DNA of 64,000 bases, from assembly GCA_937967795.1 (NCBI GenBank), contig CALBSK010000011.1, forward strand, positions 62,001 to 126,000. The letters run 5' to 3'. Source of the stretch: an uncultured Alphaproteobacteria bacterium. Its GTDB lineage: Bacteria > Pseudomonadota > Alphaproteobacteria > UBA9655. This document shows, one piece after another, positions 35,878-45,899 of this stretch; position 1 is the stretch's first letter, and each line of letters opens with the position of its first letter. The translations under genes and the position numbers were made by a program. Under the pieces are notes generated by a model that searched no databases, was not told the DNA's origin, and worked only from the letters and a program-made list of their open reading frames with translations.

Positions 35878-36749
35878 GTGAAATAAGAAAACAAGCCCTT
35901 GGACGAGGATTGTCAGCTCTCTTTGAAGCATCCCAAGAAGACAATGAAAAAGAGGACCAAAGCTTTCCCTTTGCGCTTTTGATGGAAAACATTCTTCCCG
36001 GGAGATATCAGCCCCGTCACCATTTTCCGGAAGAAGAACTTGAAGCTTTAGCTTCGTCAATTCAAGAAAAGGGGGTTTTGCAACCCATCTTAGTTCGTGA
36101 CCATCCTGTTGAGAAAGGGAAATATGAAATTGTTGCGGGCGAGCGGAGGTGGAGGGCCGCCAAAAAAGCCGGATACAAGTCGATTCCAGCGCTGATTAAA
36201 GATTTTTCGGATGGTGAAGTTCTTGAGGTCGGTCTTCTCGAGAACATTCAACGCCAAGATTTAAATCCGATAGAAGAAGCAGAAGGATATCGCCGCTTAG
36301 CCGAAGAATTTAACCATACTCAAGAATCTCTGGCGCGCATTTTGGGAAAAAGTCGAAGTCACATAGCCAATACTTTAAGACTTCTCACCCTCCCCAAAGC
36401 TATAAAAGATCATATAAATGAAGGGAACCTTTCGGCCGGGCATGGCCGTGCTCTCATCGGGGCCGAAGATCCGGAGGGTTTGGCTCAAATGATCATTGAG
36501 CAAAATTTAAATGTGCGCCAAGCAGAACTTCTGGCAAAGCGCACTCTTTCTACAGAAAATTCTCTTAATAGTTCTCAAAATGCTGATCCTGAAAAAGAGA
36601 TTTTAAGGTCCCAGCTTACCGATCTCCTCGGAACACCCGTTGATTTAAACCTTAAAGGGAGAGGGGGAAAGATTGTTATCCCCTTTAAAAATCCCACTGA
36701 ACTTGATGCACTCTTGCAAAAATTAAATCGGATCAAGGATTCACTTTAA
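35874..36749 (+). CDS. parB: Chromosome partitioning protein ParB (CTPase)
   Basis: Binds parS, loads as a CTP-dependent clamp and spreads along the DNA. 291 residues: N-terminal KQALGRGLSALF (ParA-stimulating peptide), the ParB/Srx CTPase region with GRYQPRH, VAGERRWRAAKKAG and LLENIQRQDLNPIEEAEGYR, the HTH ARILGKSRSHIANTLRLLTL, and a C-terminal dimerization part. ATG 35874 overlaps the parA stop; the frame upstream lies within parA. Convergent with holA, 3 bases apart. Confidence 0.96.
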   Translation: MSEIRKQALGRGLSALFEASQEDNEKEDQSFPFALLMENILPGRYQPRHHFPEEELEALASSIQEKGVLQPILVRDHPVEKGKYEIVAGERRWRAAKKAGYKSIPALIKDFSDGEVLEVGLLENIQRQDLNPIEEAEGYRRLAEEFNHTQESLARILGKSRSHIANTLRLLTLPKAIKDHINEGNLSAGHGRALIGAEDPEGLAQMIIEQNLNVRQAELLAKRTLSTENSLNSSQNADPEKEILRSQLTDLLGTPVDLNLKGRGGKIVIPFKNPTELDALLQKLNRIKDSL

Positions 36750-36752
36750 TTC

Positions 36753-37676
36753 TTATTTTGAAAGTAAAAGTAAAAGCTCATGATAAGCTTGAGACGAAGT
36801 GAAGCTTGAAAACTTGATGCGGCGCTCAAGAGTTAATAACGTTTCTATAAAAGTGTGAATTTCACTTAAATTCCACTTTGAGAGCGCCGATTCATAAAGA
36901 GGCTGATCTTTAAAAAAAACCGGAAACGTAAGAGTTTGCCAAGGGGTGGTTGGGGAAGATCTTTTAAAAGAGGTAGCCTCAAAAAGGGTTTGAAAAGAAC
37001 GGATTAAGCTTCTTAAAAAAAGAATGAGATCCGAACCTCCCAAAGAAGAAAAATGAAAAACCGCCTTTTCTTTATTCTTTAAAAGAACAGCTTGAATAAG
37101 CTGGCTGAATTCGTCTGTAGAAGTGAATGGAGATAAAAAAGAATCATAATGCGCTTCTGGTACCTCACCATAAAGCTTAATTTTTTGAAGGGTCGTTAAA
37201 AGTCCCATATAATCGTTTTGATAAGCTTTAAAAAGAAGACTTTTAAAAGATACCGGTAAGTTCATATCTTCCACCAGAAACTCAAATTCAGAGGACGTTA
37301 AGGGAGAGGCATAAGCGGCAATGGCGAGAGAATGAGAAGACTGAGCAAAATAAGTTACTAGTTTGGACTGAGCCCGTGCTTTTTCGGATGTAAAAATGTA
37401 AAAACCTTCAGTCAGTTTTTCTACATTATCAAGAATTTTGTCGGTTACAGAAGAAAGAAAAGTGAGAGACGGTTGGGTGCTCTCTTCAAAAAGAGAGAGT
37501 TGAGAAGAAACTTTGTTTAATAAATCCTCTTGCGCAAGGGGGTGAAGGGGCAAAGAAAATTTTTTTTGTAGATACGAAAGAACTCTTTCAAAAACAATCA
37601 GATCATTCCCGTATATAAAAAAAAACCGATATTTGTGAAGAGATGTTTGGAAAAGAGAAGGAAAATTAATTTTCAT
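36753..37676 (-). CDS. holA: DNA polymerase III delta subunit
   Basis: Clamp-loader subunit that opens the sliding clamp. The 307-residue protein is poorly conserved, as this family is; it has the N-terminal RFFFIYGNDLIVFERVLSYL, SLTFLSSVTDKILDNVEKL, and the region FLRSLIRSFQTLFEA in domain III. Identity is supported strongly by position: leuS-lptE-holA facing parB is the alphaproteobacterial order. ATG 37676 overlaps the lptE stop by one base (TAATG). Confidence 0.85.
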   Translation of the reverse strand: MKINFPSLFQTSLHKYRFFFIYGNDLIVFERVLSYLQKKFSLPLHPLAQEDLLNKVSSQLSLFEESTQPSLTFLSSVTDKILDNVEKLTEGFYIFTSEKARAQSKLVTYFAQSSHSLAIAAYASPLTSSEFEFLVEDMNLPVSFKSLLFKAYQNDYMGLLTTLQKIKLYGEVPEAHYDSFLSPFTSTDEFSQLIQAVLLKNKEKAVFHFSSLGGSDLILFLRSLIRSFQTLFEATSFKRSSPTTPWQTLTFPVFFKDQPLYESALSKWNLSEIHTFIETLLTLERRIKFSSFTSSQAYHELLLLLSK

Positions 37677-38173
37677 TAATGAGAATCTAAATAGGTTGTA
37701 AGAATAAGGACAATTTTTTCAGCCAGCAAACGGATGGCTTCTCTTTTTGCATATTCCTCTGCGACAAGGTCGGCATAATAATTCTGGCTTATCACTGAAA
37801 AAGAGTTCATAGCTGTTACGCTATGCTGGTATACAATAGCATTTGTTTTGACATCCTTTAAAATAAAGCTACCGGTTAAGATAGCCTCTTTTCGACTTGT
37901 GGTTTCATTCTTATTAACGCCTGTGCTTCTAATCGTATCTGTTAAGACAACTTCAAGAATATAGAGAGGATGGGCAGGGCTTCCTTCCGGCGTTAAAAGA
38001 TCTAAGAGGTGATTTCGTAAAATTTGCCCATCACGATCTAAAATTGAAGCAATTTTAACGGGGTATGAAATGTCTTCTGATCGTTCTTGATAAGGTGTAT
38101 AAAGAGGATGAAACCCACAACCGGTGAGAAAAAAACAAAGACTGAGGATGTTTAAAAGCTTATAAAACGACAT
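37676..38173 (-). CDS. lptE: LPS-assembly lipoprotein LptE
   Basis: Outer-membrane lipoprotein that plugs LptD for lipopolysaccharide export. From ATG 38173 the 165-residue protein has a lipoprotein signal ending F-L-T-G-C (Cys18) and the family's G-F-H-P-L-Y directly after it, then [21 protein letters not shown] longer frame to 38227 would add 18 residues without a signal peptide. It overlaps the leuS 3' end by 14 bases. Presence implies LPS transport to the outer membrane. Confidence 0.9.
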   Translation of the reverse strand: MSFYKLLNILSLCFFLTGCGFHPLYTPYQERSEDISYPVKIASILDRDGQILRNHLLDLLTPEGSPAHPLYILEVVLTDTIRSTGVNKNETTSRKEAILTGSFILKDVKTNAIVYQHSVTAMNSFSVISQNYYADLVAEEYAKREAIRLLAEKIVLILTTYLDSH

Positions 38174-40691
38174 TTGCGATTTTCCCGGGAATATAAATAA
38201 ATTTTTTAACCGTCTTATCTTGAACATGAGATTGAATAGAAGGCAAATCTAGAACAATAGCTTTGGCCTCATTTTCACTTAGATCAGCGGAAACTTCAAT
38301 TGTTCCTCGCTTCTTTCCATTAACTTGGAGGGTAAGAATGACTTTATCTTCTTTTAAGAAGGCAGGATCTGCTTGAGGCCAAGGTTGGTTAACAACAAAA
38401 GGTGGGTGACCCAGCTCAGCCCATAAAGCTTCAGTAAGATGGGGAAGAGCTGGCGAGAGAAGCAGCACAAGAGAATGAATAGCTTCCTGAAAGGCCCAGA
38501 TTTCAGAAGAGTCGACAGGGGTAAAAACTTCAAGAGCATTTGAGAGTTCTCTTAGGCGAGCCACATAACGGTTATAATGAAAGCGTTCAATATCTTGCGT
38601 CACGTGGAAGATGGTCCGATGAGTGAGTTTACGAATGTCAAGCGCTCTTTCTGTAAAAACAGAAGGAACATCTGTTTCTTTTACAGAGGATGCATGAGAT
38701 GTTACAAGACGCCATAATTTATTAATATAACGCCAACTTCCTTCAATACCTGCTTCTGTCCATTCAAAATCACGCTCGGGAGGGCTGTCTGAAAGCATAA
38801 AAAGACGGGCCGTATCTGCTCCATATTCTTCAATAATTTTGGCGGCAGGCACAACATTACATTTTGACTTACTCATTTTTTCAGAACGCCCCACTTTGAC
38901 AGGGCTGTTATCGGAAATTTTGACGAAATCTCCATTTCGCTTTTCCACTTCATCAGGGGATAACCAAGAACCAGCTTGATCTCGATAAGTTTCATGACAG
39001 ACCATTCCCTGAGTAAGAAGATTTTTAAAAGGTTCTGAAAGTGTCCAATATCCACATTTTCTTAAAGCTTTGGTAAAAAACCGCGCATAGAGAAGATGAA
39101 GAATAGCATGCTCAATGCCCCCGACATATTGATCGACAGGCATCCAAAATTCAGCTTTTTCCTTTTCAAAGGGAAGCGAAGAGCGAGGGGAACAGAAACG
39201 CGCAAAATACCATGAAGATTCCATAAATGTGTCAAATGTATCTGTCTCTCGTTCCGCAGTACGCCCGCAGCTTGGGCAAGTGACATATTTCCAAGTTGGA
39301 TGCAAATCCAAAGGATTCCCCGGTTGATCAAAGAAAACATCTTCAGGTAATTGAACAGGGAGCTGATCTTCGGGGACGGGCACCGTCCCACAAGTTGAAC
39401 AATGAATAATAGGAATAGGGCAACCCCAATATCTTTGACGAGAAATCCCCCAATCACGAAGTTTATAACTTACCTCTGGCCGTCCAAGCTTTTTCTTAAG
39501 GAGAAGAGAGATAATCTCCTTTTTCCCCTCTTCAACAGAAAGACCATTGAGGAAATTTGAGTTCATTAAAATTCCCTCCCCTTCGTAAGGAAGGGGTTCG
39601 GCAGAAAGACCTTTTACAACAGGAAGAATAGGAAGATTATATTTTACAGCAAATTCATAATCCCGAGCGTCATGAGCAGGACACCCGAAAATCACTCCTG
39701 TCCCATAATCCATAAGCACAAAATTTGCGACATAAACAGGAAGAGCATGATCTTTTAAAAAGGGATGGTTGACCGTTAGTCCTGTGTTAAAGCCTTTCTT
39801 TTCGGCGGTTTCAAGATCTTTCTGACTCGTCCCCAAAGCTCGACATTCGGCAATAAATGTTTGAAGGGCAGGAGATGTTTTTGCGAGATCTTCAATAAAC
39901 GGATGGTCAGGTGAAATCCCAATGAAAGAAGCACCAAAAATTGTGTCGGGACGCGTGGTAAAGACGTCTAATATTTTTTGATTTTCAATCAGAGGAAATT
40001 GGATTCGAGCCCCTTCAGAACGGCCAATCCAATTAATTTGCATGGTTTTAACTTGTGCAGGCCAATGATCTAAATGAAAAAGATCATTGAGAAGCTCTTC
40101 AGCAAAGTCTGTAATTTTTAAAAACCATTGAGAAAGTTTTCGTCGTTCAATGGGGGCGCCTGAGCGCCATCCCTTTCCGTCTATAACTTGTTCGTTTGCT
40201 AAAACGGTTCCTTCTACAGGATCCCAATTGACGAAAGATTCTTTTCGATAAGCAATTCCTTCCTTTAGAAAATCTAAAAAGATTTTTTGCTCCTGAGAAT
40301 AATAATCGGGAGAACACGTTAAAATCTCTCGACTCCAGTCATAAGAAATTCCTAAAGATTGAAGCTCTTCTTTCATAAGCCGTACGTTTTTAAGAGTCCA
40401 TGTTTTAGGATGAATTCCGTGCTGAATCGCCGCGTTTTCCGCAGGAAGCCCGAAAGCATCCCACCCCATGGGATGAAGAACGGAATATCCTAAGGCTCGC
40501 TTATAACGAGCGAAAACATCTCCGATGATATAGTTGCGAACATGACCCATATGGAGACGTCCCGAAGGATAGGGGAACATTTCCAAAATATAATATTTAG
40601 GAGTTGTTTCCCGAGCTTTATAGATTAAGGCTTTCTCCCAAGCCGTTTGCCATCTTCCTTCATTCTCACGGAAATTATACCTTGTGCTCAT
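38160..40691 (-). CDS. leuS: Leucyl-tRNA synthetase
   Basis: Charges tRNA-Leu. 843 residues, normal bacterial size. HIGH motif in [20 protein letters not shown] near residue 40, KMSKS in [17 protein letters not shown]1 editing domain with [20 protein letters not shown], and the zinc-site-like [18 protein letters not shown]. The C-terminal leucine-specific end [20 protein letters not shown] is intact. Followed by lptE and holA, preceded by the DUF3576 lipoprotein. Confidence 0.98.
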   Translation of the reverse strand: MSTRYNFRENEGRWQTAWEKALIYKARETTPKYYILEMFPYPSGRLHMGHVRNYIIGDVFARYKRALGYSVLHPMGWDAFGLPAENAAIQHGIHPKTWTLKNVRLMKEELQSLGISYDWSREILTCSPDYYSQEQKIFLDFLKEGIAYRKESFVNWDPVEGTVLANEQVIDGKGWRSGAPIERRKLSQWFLKITDFAEELLNDLFHLDHWPAQVKTMQINWIGRSEGARIQFPLIENQKILDVFTTRPDTIFGASFIGISPDHPFIEDLAKTSPALQTFIAECRALGTSQKDLETAEKKGFNTGLTVNHPFLKDHALPVYVANFVLMDYGTGVIFGCPAHDARDYEFAVKYNLPILPVVKGLSAEPLPYEGEGILMNSNFLNGLSVEEGKKEIISLLLKKKLGRPEVSYKLRDWGISRQRYWGCPIPIIHCSTCGTVPVPEDQLPVQLPEDVFFDQPGNPLDLHPTWKYVTCPSCGRTAERETDTFDTFMESSWYFARFCSPRSSLPFEKEKAEFWMPVDQYVGGIEHAILHLLYARFFTKALRKCGYWTLSEPFKNLLTQGMVCHETYRDQAGSWLSPDEVEKRNGDFVKISDNSPVKVGRSEKMSKSKCNVVPAAKIIEEYGADTARLFMLSDSPPERDFEWTEAGIEGSWRYINKLWRLVTSHASSVKETDVPSVFTERALDIRKLTHRTIFHVTQDIERFHYNRYVARLRELSNALEVFTPVDSSEIWAFQEAIHSLVLLLSPALPHLTEALWAELGHPPFVVNQPWPQADPAFLKEDKVILTLQVNGKKRGTIEVSADLSENEAKAIVLDLPSIQSHVQDKTVKKFIYIPGKIANVVL

Positions 40692-40700
40692 GAAAACACT

Positions 40701-41219
40701 CTAGGGCTTACTTGTTTTTGTACGGAAATGGCGTGCTCTGATCAGAACGGTATTTTCTAAATCTTTTATGGTTTGGGGCTCAACGGGTTGATCTATCCAG
40801 TTTCCAGATTTATCGCGTTCTTGGCGAAAGATGCTGACTTTAAGACCATCAGAACGAAGTTGACGATCTAGAATAAATATATTTATTTTTAGTCGTTCTT
40901 GCGGGCTTTGAGGAGGCGAATACCAGTCCGTAATGATGACTCCTCCAAAAGGATCCGCAGAGGCAATGGGCATGAATGAAATTGTATCAAGAGAGGCACG
41001 CCACAAATGACTATTAACACCAAGGCCTGTATCTTCATTTTCCCGTTTCTTTGGGCCGCCAAAGTGGAGAGTGTCTTCTCCTAAGAATTTTCCCATTCCT
41101 TTGTTTTGACGCTCTTCTGTTGGAGATGTTTGAATTTCCTCTTTCGTATATTCATGTTCAGAAGAACAAGCAGAAAGGCATAAAGATAAAATTGAAATTG
41201 AAAAAGCGCTGAATCTCAT
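40701..41219 (-). CDS. DUF3576 lipoprotein
   Basis: Predicted 172-residue lipoprotein of unknown function; the signal ends L-C-L-S-A-C (Cys18), followed by a charged linker. Family landmarks are NSHLWRASLDTISFMPIASADPFGGVIITDWY and the final LENTVLIRARHFR. It sits directly before leuS in alphaproteobacteria, as here (9 bases). An envelope role is likely but not established. Confidence 0.85.
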   Translation of the reverse strand: MRFSAFSISILSLCLSACSSEHEYTKEEIQTSPTEERQNKGMGKFLGEDTLHFGGPKKRENEDTGLGVNSHLWRASLDTISFMPIASADPFGGVIITDWYSPPQSPQERLKINIFILDRQLRSDGLKVSIFRQERDKSGNWIDQPVEPQTIKDLENTVLIRARHFRTKTSKP

Positions 41220-41283
41220 ACTCCACCTTCACTCATAAATTTTTTTATGATATGCGCCTTGCAGAAGGGGACGTCAAGGGGAT

Positions 41284-41313
41284 AAAAAAGGGAAAGGATT
41301 TCACTCCTTCCCC
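41284..41313 (-). terminator. Rho-independent terminator after the porin gene
   Basis: On the minus strand, a 9-bp stem (GGGGAAGGA / TCCTTTCCC, one G-U pair) with a 6-base loop is followed by six T residues. It lies 27 bases past the porin stop codon and ahead of the DUF3576 gene, so it should stop porin transcripts before the leuS operon. Confidence 0.85.
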
Positions 41314-41340
41314 CTTTTCCTATGTCTTCTTTTTGCGGGT

Positions 41341-42603
41341 TTAGAACACGAGGCGTGAACCTATGATAAAGACATTCGCATGGTTATTCTTTACAGGCCC
41401 TATATATCCGCAACTTCCAAGAACAGCATTCACGCGATCGCCTTCAGCGGTTGCTGCCGGATTTTTCATCTGAAGATTTGCATATTCAAAATAAACACCG
41501 AGACCAGGTGCAAGCTTGTGATCAATGGCTGCCGTGACACCGTTTGTTTTAGCTTTTCTCGTGCTTAACCCGGTTGTTGTTCCACCTGCAAGAGCTTTTC
41601 TCCATGCATAATAATATCCACCACTAAATTTCGTCGCTCCCCATTTGTAAGAAAGACCAAAATCAAGGAATTGCCCTCCGTTGGATTTCCTACCTCCTTC
41701 TTTAAATTGAAAAGAACGGTTATTATTGGCGTATTCCATACTAAATCCAACATCAGCATAGGAGAAAGTACCGCCAAACGCATAGCTCGCCACATTTTTT
41801 CTTGGAAGAGCGTCACGAAATTCAGAATGAGCTTTCCCAAAAATGGAGGTTGCTGATAAGGCCATTTCAAATCCATTGGTAAAGGTATGAATAAAGTTTA
41901 TTCCATTCGCAATATTATCTGTTGTAAATGGCTGTTTAGGTGTAGAGACACTTCGACGCGCTTCAATACCTTGCTCACCTCTATGCTCGGTTCGAGGTGT
42001 ATAAGAAACACCAAACTGCAGTCCTTTCCACCGCGGCGTGAAATAAGTCAGCTTTGTATCACGACTCGTATCCCCAATGAGATCAACAGTGTGGAGAGTG
42101 CCTGTGGTATAATTGACAACGCGATCCATCTCGCCTCCCGAAATAAACCCTGTACCTCCCCATTGGTCAAAACCACCGAAAGCCATAGAGTCTTGAACGC
42201 CATAAGTATCTCCAGCATAGATTTTACCCCATGATCCTCCAAAATAGAGATAATCTTCACGAACAATTTTGTCTTTATCCGTGTTTCCATCGAAAACGAA
42301 GACAAGACCATATTCCATGCCAGGATCTGTTTTTCCATCTACATTAACTTTAAGGCGAGAGCTACTGACATCAAAAAGCTGACCCCGACCAAATTTTTGA
42401 CGGCTACAATTAGAATCCTTTGCGTCGCCTGCTTTAAAAATTCGATGATTTTTAAAGAATAAAGAGTTAAAAGATGTCTGTCCCGAAAATTTAATTTGAG
42501 GAGTTGCCATCATAGGTGTGGTGATGGGTTGCGCGGCATTTGCATTGACATTCAATATCACAACACTTAAAAGAGCTGTTGAGCCAAGAAGGGTGCGAAT
42601 CAT
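41341..42603 (-). CDS. Outer-membrane porin
   Basis: Beta-barrel pore of 420 residues for small solutes. A signal peptide (about 1-24, ending NANA) is preceded by the strong site GGAGG before ATG 42603; the open frame continues to 42705 but that part lies upstream of the ribosome site. The mature protein alternates polar and hydrophobic residues, has GKTDPGMEYGLVFVFDGNTD, YAGDTYGVQDSM, the GG/GF-rich strands and ends in a terminal aromatic (IIGSRLVF), the BAM sorting signal. Followed by a terminator, so it is a single-gene unit. Confidence 0.9.
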   Translation of the reverse strand: MIRTLLGSTALLSVVILNVNANAAQPITTPMMATPQIKFSGQTSFNSLFFKNHRIFKAGDAKDSNCSRQKFGRGQLFDVSSSRLKVNVDGKTDPGMEYGLVFVFDGNTDKDKIVREDYLYFGGSWGKIYAGDTYGVQDSMAFGGFDQWGGTGFISGGEMDRVVNYTTGTLHTVDLIGDTSRDTKLTYFTPRWKGLQFGVSYTPRTEHRGEQGIEARRSVSTPKQPFTTDNIANGINFIHTFTNGFEMALSATSIFGKAHSEFRDALPRKNVASYAFGGTFSYADVGFSMEYANNNRSFQFKEGGRKSNGGQFLDFGLSYKWGATKFSGGYYYAWRKALAGGTTTGLSTRKAKTNGVTAAIDHKLAPGLGVYFEYANLQMKNPAATAEGDRVNAVLGSCGYIGPVKNNHANVFIIGSRLVF

Positions 42604-42642
42604 TGTTTTCCTCCAGGTATAAGGCATATTAACAAATAATTT

Positions 42643-42659
42643 TTGATCACCTCGATCAA
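42643..42659. promoter_or_regulatory. Palindrome in the porin/regulator divergent region
   Basis: TTGATC-ACCTC-GATCAA is a perfect inverted repeat with a 5-base spacer, about 40 bases before the porin start and 84 before the OmpR-type regulator. It resembles a CRP/FNR-class site but the spacing is not that of FNR (N4 between TTGAT and ATCAA). A role as operator is inference. Confidence 0.4.
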
Positions 42660-42742
42660 GATAGATAATGTTTCCATAAAAGACACTTGATAGATACGTT
42701 CTCAATGATAAACTTTATGTTGAAATAATTTTTAGAGGACCT

Positions 42743-43294
42743 GTGACGCTCGGGCCACAGTTTAGGATGTTGAATATTTATCTGAAGATCCACGACATCA
42801 CTTTAAGAGAAGCTCTTGAAGAGCTTTTACCTCAAGCAGGGATGTGCATAAATGAAAATGAGAGCGTCTGTGAGGGGATTTTATTTACACCTCCAGCTTT
42901 AGAAAGTTCTTTTCCTGCCTTAAACTTTTCAAGCCTCTCCCATCCTTTAAGATTTTTGGATCTTCTTTTCCTTTTAGAAAATCTGGCTTATAATCAAGAA
43001 ATTACTTTTGCTCATTTTTCCTTAGATTTAAGGGAAAAGGTTCTTAAAAACCTCAATACTCAAGAGCTTCAGCGGTTGACGGAAAAGGAATGCCAGCTTT
43101 TACGTTTCTTTCATCAAAATCAAGGAGAAGATCTTTCAAAAGAAAGAATTTTAAAGACGATTTGGGAATATCATCCTGATGTTGAGACCCATACGCTTGA
43201 AACCCATATTTATCGTTTGCGACAAAAAATTGAAGTTGATCAAAATGCTCCTCAAATTCTTCTCAATGGTCAAAAAGGTTATTTGATAAAATAA
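42743..43294 (+). CDS. OmpR-type winged-helix regulator with degenerate receiver
   Basis: A 183-residue transcriptional regulator. The C-terminal half (about 105-183) is an OmpR/PhoB winged helix: LTEKECQLLRFFHQNQGEDL, then ETHTLETHIYRLRQKIEVD as the recognition helix, and ILLNGQKGYLIK. The N-terminal half (about 10-90) has receiver-like helices but no clear phosphorylatable Asp or DD pocket, so it may be a pseudo-receiver that is not controlled by phosphorylation. GTG 42743 follows AGAGG. Divergent to the porin, which it might control. Confidence 0.75.
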   Translation: MTLGPQFRMLNIYLKIHDITLREALEELLPQAGMCINENESVCEGILFTPPALESSFPALNFSSLSHPLRFLDLLFLLENLAYNQEITFAHFSLDLREKVLKNLNTQELQRLTEKECQLLRFFHQNQGEDLSKERILKTIWEYHPDVETHTLETHIYRLRQKIEVDQNAPQILLNGQKGYLIK

Positions 43295-43400
43295 AAAGTT
43301 AATAAGTCTATTAAAAATATTTAAAAATATATGAATTTTTTACTTTTTAAGCCTATGTGATATACTAATTTTATTGGAGTACGATTTTAAGGAGTGGTCT

Positions 43401-45899
43401 ATGGAATGGTACCCTCATTTTTTCCTTGTAGGGCCAGTCCCTGCAAATGCGATGGGAGGATATTATGATTTTTCTATTGTCCTCTTGTCCTATGTTGTAG
43501 CCTCAATGGCCTCTTATGTTGCTTTAGATATGAGCGCACATCTCCGTAAGCCAACGACTCTTACCTTCCGTATATGCTGGTTAATTGGGGGAGCTTTCGT
43601 AATGGGAGCAGGCATATGGTCAATGCATTTTATTGGTATGTTGGCTTTTATTATGCCTATGCCCATGGCTTATAGTTTATTTTGGACGATTTTATCCATA
43701 TGTGTTGCCATATTTACAGCATTTATAGCTTTTTTCCTATTTACGATTAAAAATCCGCAAAAAAAACATTATCTAATGAGTGGCCTTATTTTAGGAATGG
43801 CCATCCCAACAATGCATTATACGGGTATGGCAGGAATGGAGGGGGTTAAAATTTACTATCAAATAAGCCTTTTCATCCTTTCCATTATCATTGCCATTAT
43901 AGCGGCTACTGCGGCCCTGTGGCTTGCCGTCCAAAGTGATAAAGGATCGTTTGGCCAGCGCGTACGCTTAAAACTGGAAAGTGCGCTCATTATGGGGTTG
44001 GCCATTACCGGGATGCATTATACCGGAATGTATGCGGCCACATTTGTTCCAGACCATGTCATGACGAGTTCAGTGTCTGTTGATCCCACATTTTTAGCTA
44101 TACTCATTTCAACAATTATTATAAGTATTCTTATGATTGCTTTAATTGTTTCTACAGCTAAATATATTTTAGATTCAAAATTGAAAAATAAAAATGATTT
44201 ACTCGAAGCGGTATTAGATAACATGGCAGGAGGCGTAATTGCTTGTGATGCAAGCGGAAAATTAACTTTATTTAACCGTACCGTCACAAAAATGTATGGG
44301 AAAATGATAAAAACAAAAATGTTTCTCAGTGATTGGTCGGCACAACACCCTTTATTTAAAGGTGATTCTAATCAAGAGCTTACATTAGAGGAATATCCTC
44401 TCTATCGCGCTTTACAGGGAGAAACAATAAAGGACGTTGAAATTATTACTCAAGATAGTAAAGGGGCAAAACACACCTTATTGGTTGATGGGCAACAACT
44501 TCGTGGAGGAGAAAATGAAAACCTTGGAGCAGTCATTGTTTTTAATGATATCAGCGAAAGAAAAGTTGATGAAGAAAAATTAAAATTCCAAGCCACTCAT
44601 GATATCCTTACAGATTTGCCTAATCGTACTCTTCTATTAGATCGGCTTAAGCAAGCGATTGTTACAGCTGAGCGGGATAATTTGAAAGTCACCGTGATCT
44701 TTCTTGATCTCGATTTTTTCAAATTTATTAACGATGCTTTGGGTCATACCATCGGAGATCGATTATTAAAGATGGTAGCATCACGATTTTCATCGCTTTT
44801 ACGAGCTTCTGATACTTTAGCCCGAATCGGGGGTGATGAGTTTGTTATTGTTTTGCCTGATCAAGAAAATATCAATCACGTTCCTCAACTGCTTGAAAGA
44901 ATATTACAAAGTATCTCTGAGCCCTACAAAATTGATAAACACGAATTGAATATAACGTGCAGTATAGGGTTTAGCGTTTATCCGGATAATGGAAAGGATG
45001 CTGAAACGCTTCTAAAAAATGCGGATAATGCGATGTACCAAGCAAAAGAAAATGGAAAGAATACTTTTCAATTTTATACAGGAGAGATGCATACGCAGGT
45101 AAGGAAACGCTTGGAAATTGAAAACGGTCTCAGGCGGGCTTTGGTTAATGATGAATTTATTCTTGAGTATCAGCCAAAGTTGGATATTAAAACAGGTCAA
45201 CTCGTTGGATTTGAAGCTCTTGTAAGATGGAATCATCCTGAAAGGGGGCTTATCCCTCCCAACGATTTTATTCCTATTGCAGAGGATACGGGACTGATTA
45301 TTCCCATAGGAGAATGGGTTTTGAAAACGGCGTGCCTACAAAATAAAGCTTGGCAAAATAATGGATTTCCCCCGCTTTGTATGTCTGTGAATTTGTCTTC
45401 TCGTCAATGTCGGGAAAAAGAACTCGTTAAAAAAGTAGAGAAAATTTTAAAAGAAACCAGGTTGGATCCCCAGTTTCTCGAGCTTGAATTAACAGAGACT
45501 TTAGCCATGTCCGATCCAATAGAGTTTATCGAGGTGCTCAATCAATTTAAAGAACTTGGTGTTAAGACGTCTATCGATGATTTTGGAACGGGTTATTCAA
45601 GTTTGAACTATTTACGTCAATTTCCTGTGAATTGCCTCAAAATTGACCAATCCTTTATTAAAGAGTTGGAGGCAAAAGGAGGAGATTTATCGATCGTTAA
45701 AGCCATTGTTTCCTTAGGGCACAGTTTAAATATGAGAGTCATTGCAGAAGGGGTTGAAACCAAGCAGCAACTTTTACAGTTACAAGAAAATGATTGTGAT
45801 GAAATCCAAGGCTATTATTTAAGTCGTCCGATTTCTCCCCAAAGTATGGTTGAATTTATGAAAAATTATGAGAAACAAAACCCTCACATATCCACATAG
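43401..45899 (+). CDS. MHYT-PAS-GGDEF-EAL membrane cyclic-di-GMP protein
   Basis: An 832-residue inner-membrane sensor that may both make and break cyclic di-GMP. The MHYT domain (about 20-250, seven hydrophobic helices) contains three M-H-[FY]-[IT]-G motifs (H76, H139, H206), thought to bind copper or sense gases. A PAS-like part (about 265-385) follows. GGDEF at 477-481 with an intact RxxD inhibitory site (468-471), and EAL at 605-607 with NLSSRQC, ELTETLAM, IDDFGTGYSS and EGVET present; both active sites look complete. ATG 43401 has AAGGAG upstream; a TTG at 43374 is unlikely. Overlaps the convergent ETF-QO gene by 16 bases. Confidence 0.94.
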   Translation: MEWYPHFFLVGPVPANAMGGYYDFSIVLLSYVVASMASYVALDMSAHLRKPTTLTFRICWLIGGAFVMGAGIWSMHFIGMLAFIMPMPMAYSLFWTILSICVAIFTAFIAFFLFTIKNPQKKHYLMSGLILGMAIPTMHYTGMAGMEGVKIYYQISLFILSIIIAIIAATAALWLAVQSDKGSFGQRVRLKLESALIMGLAITGMHYTGMYAATFVPDHVMTSSVSVDPTFLAILISTIIISILMIALIVSTAKYILDSKLKNKNDLLEAVLDNMAGGVIACDASGKLTLFNRTVTKMYGKMIKTKMFLSDWSAQHPLFKGDSNQELTLEEYPLYRALQGETIKDVEIITQDSKGAKHTLLVDGQQLRGGENENLGAVIVFNDISERKVDEEKLKFQATHDILTDLPNRTLLLDRLKQAIVTAERDNLKVTVIFLDLDFFKFINDALGHTIGDRLLKMVASRFSSLLRASDTLARIGGDEFVIVLPDQENINHVPQLLERILQSISEPYKIDKHELNITCSIGFSVYPDNGKDAETLLKNADNAMYQAKENGKNTFQFYTGEMHTQVRKRLEIENGLRRALVNDEFILEYQPKLDIKTGQLVGFEALVRWNHPERGLIPPNDFIPIAEDTGLIIPIGEWVLKTACLQNKAWQNNGFPPLCMSVNLSSRQCREKELVKKVEKILKETRLDPQFLELELTETLAMSDPIEFIEVLNQFKELGVKTSIDDFGTGYSSLNYLRQFPVNCLKIDQSFIKELEAKGGDLSIVKAIVSLGHSLNMRVIAEGVETKQQLLQLQENDCDEIQGYYLSRPISPQSMVEFMKNYEKQNPHIST

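Noticed and set aside
42643..42659. FNR box before the porin
   Set aside because: The half-sites TTGAT and ATCAA are 7 bases apart, not 4, so it is listed only as an unassigned palindrome.
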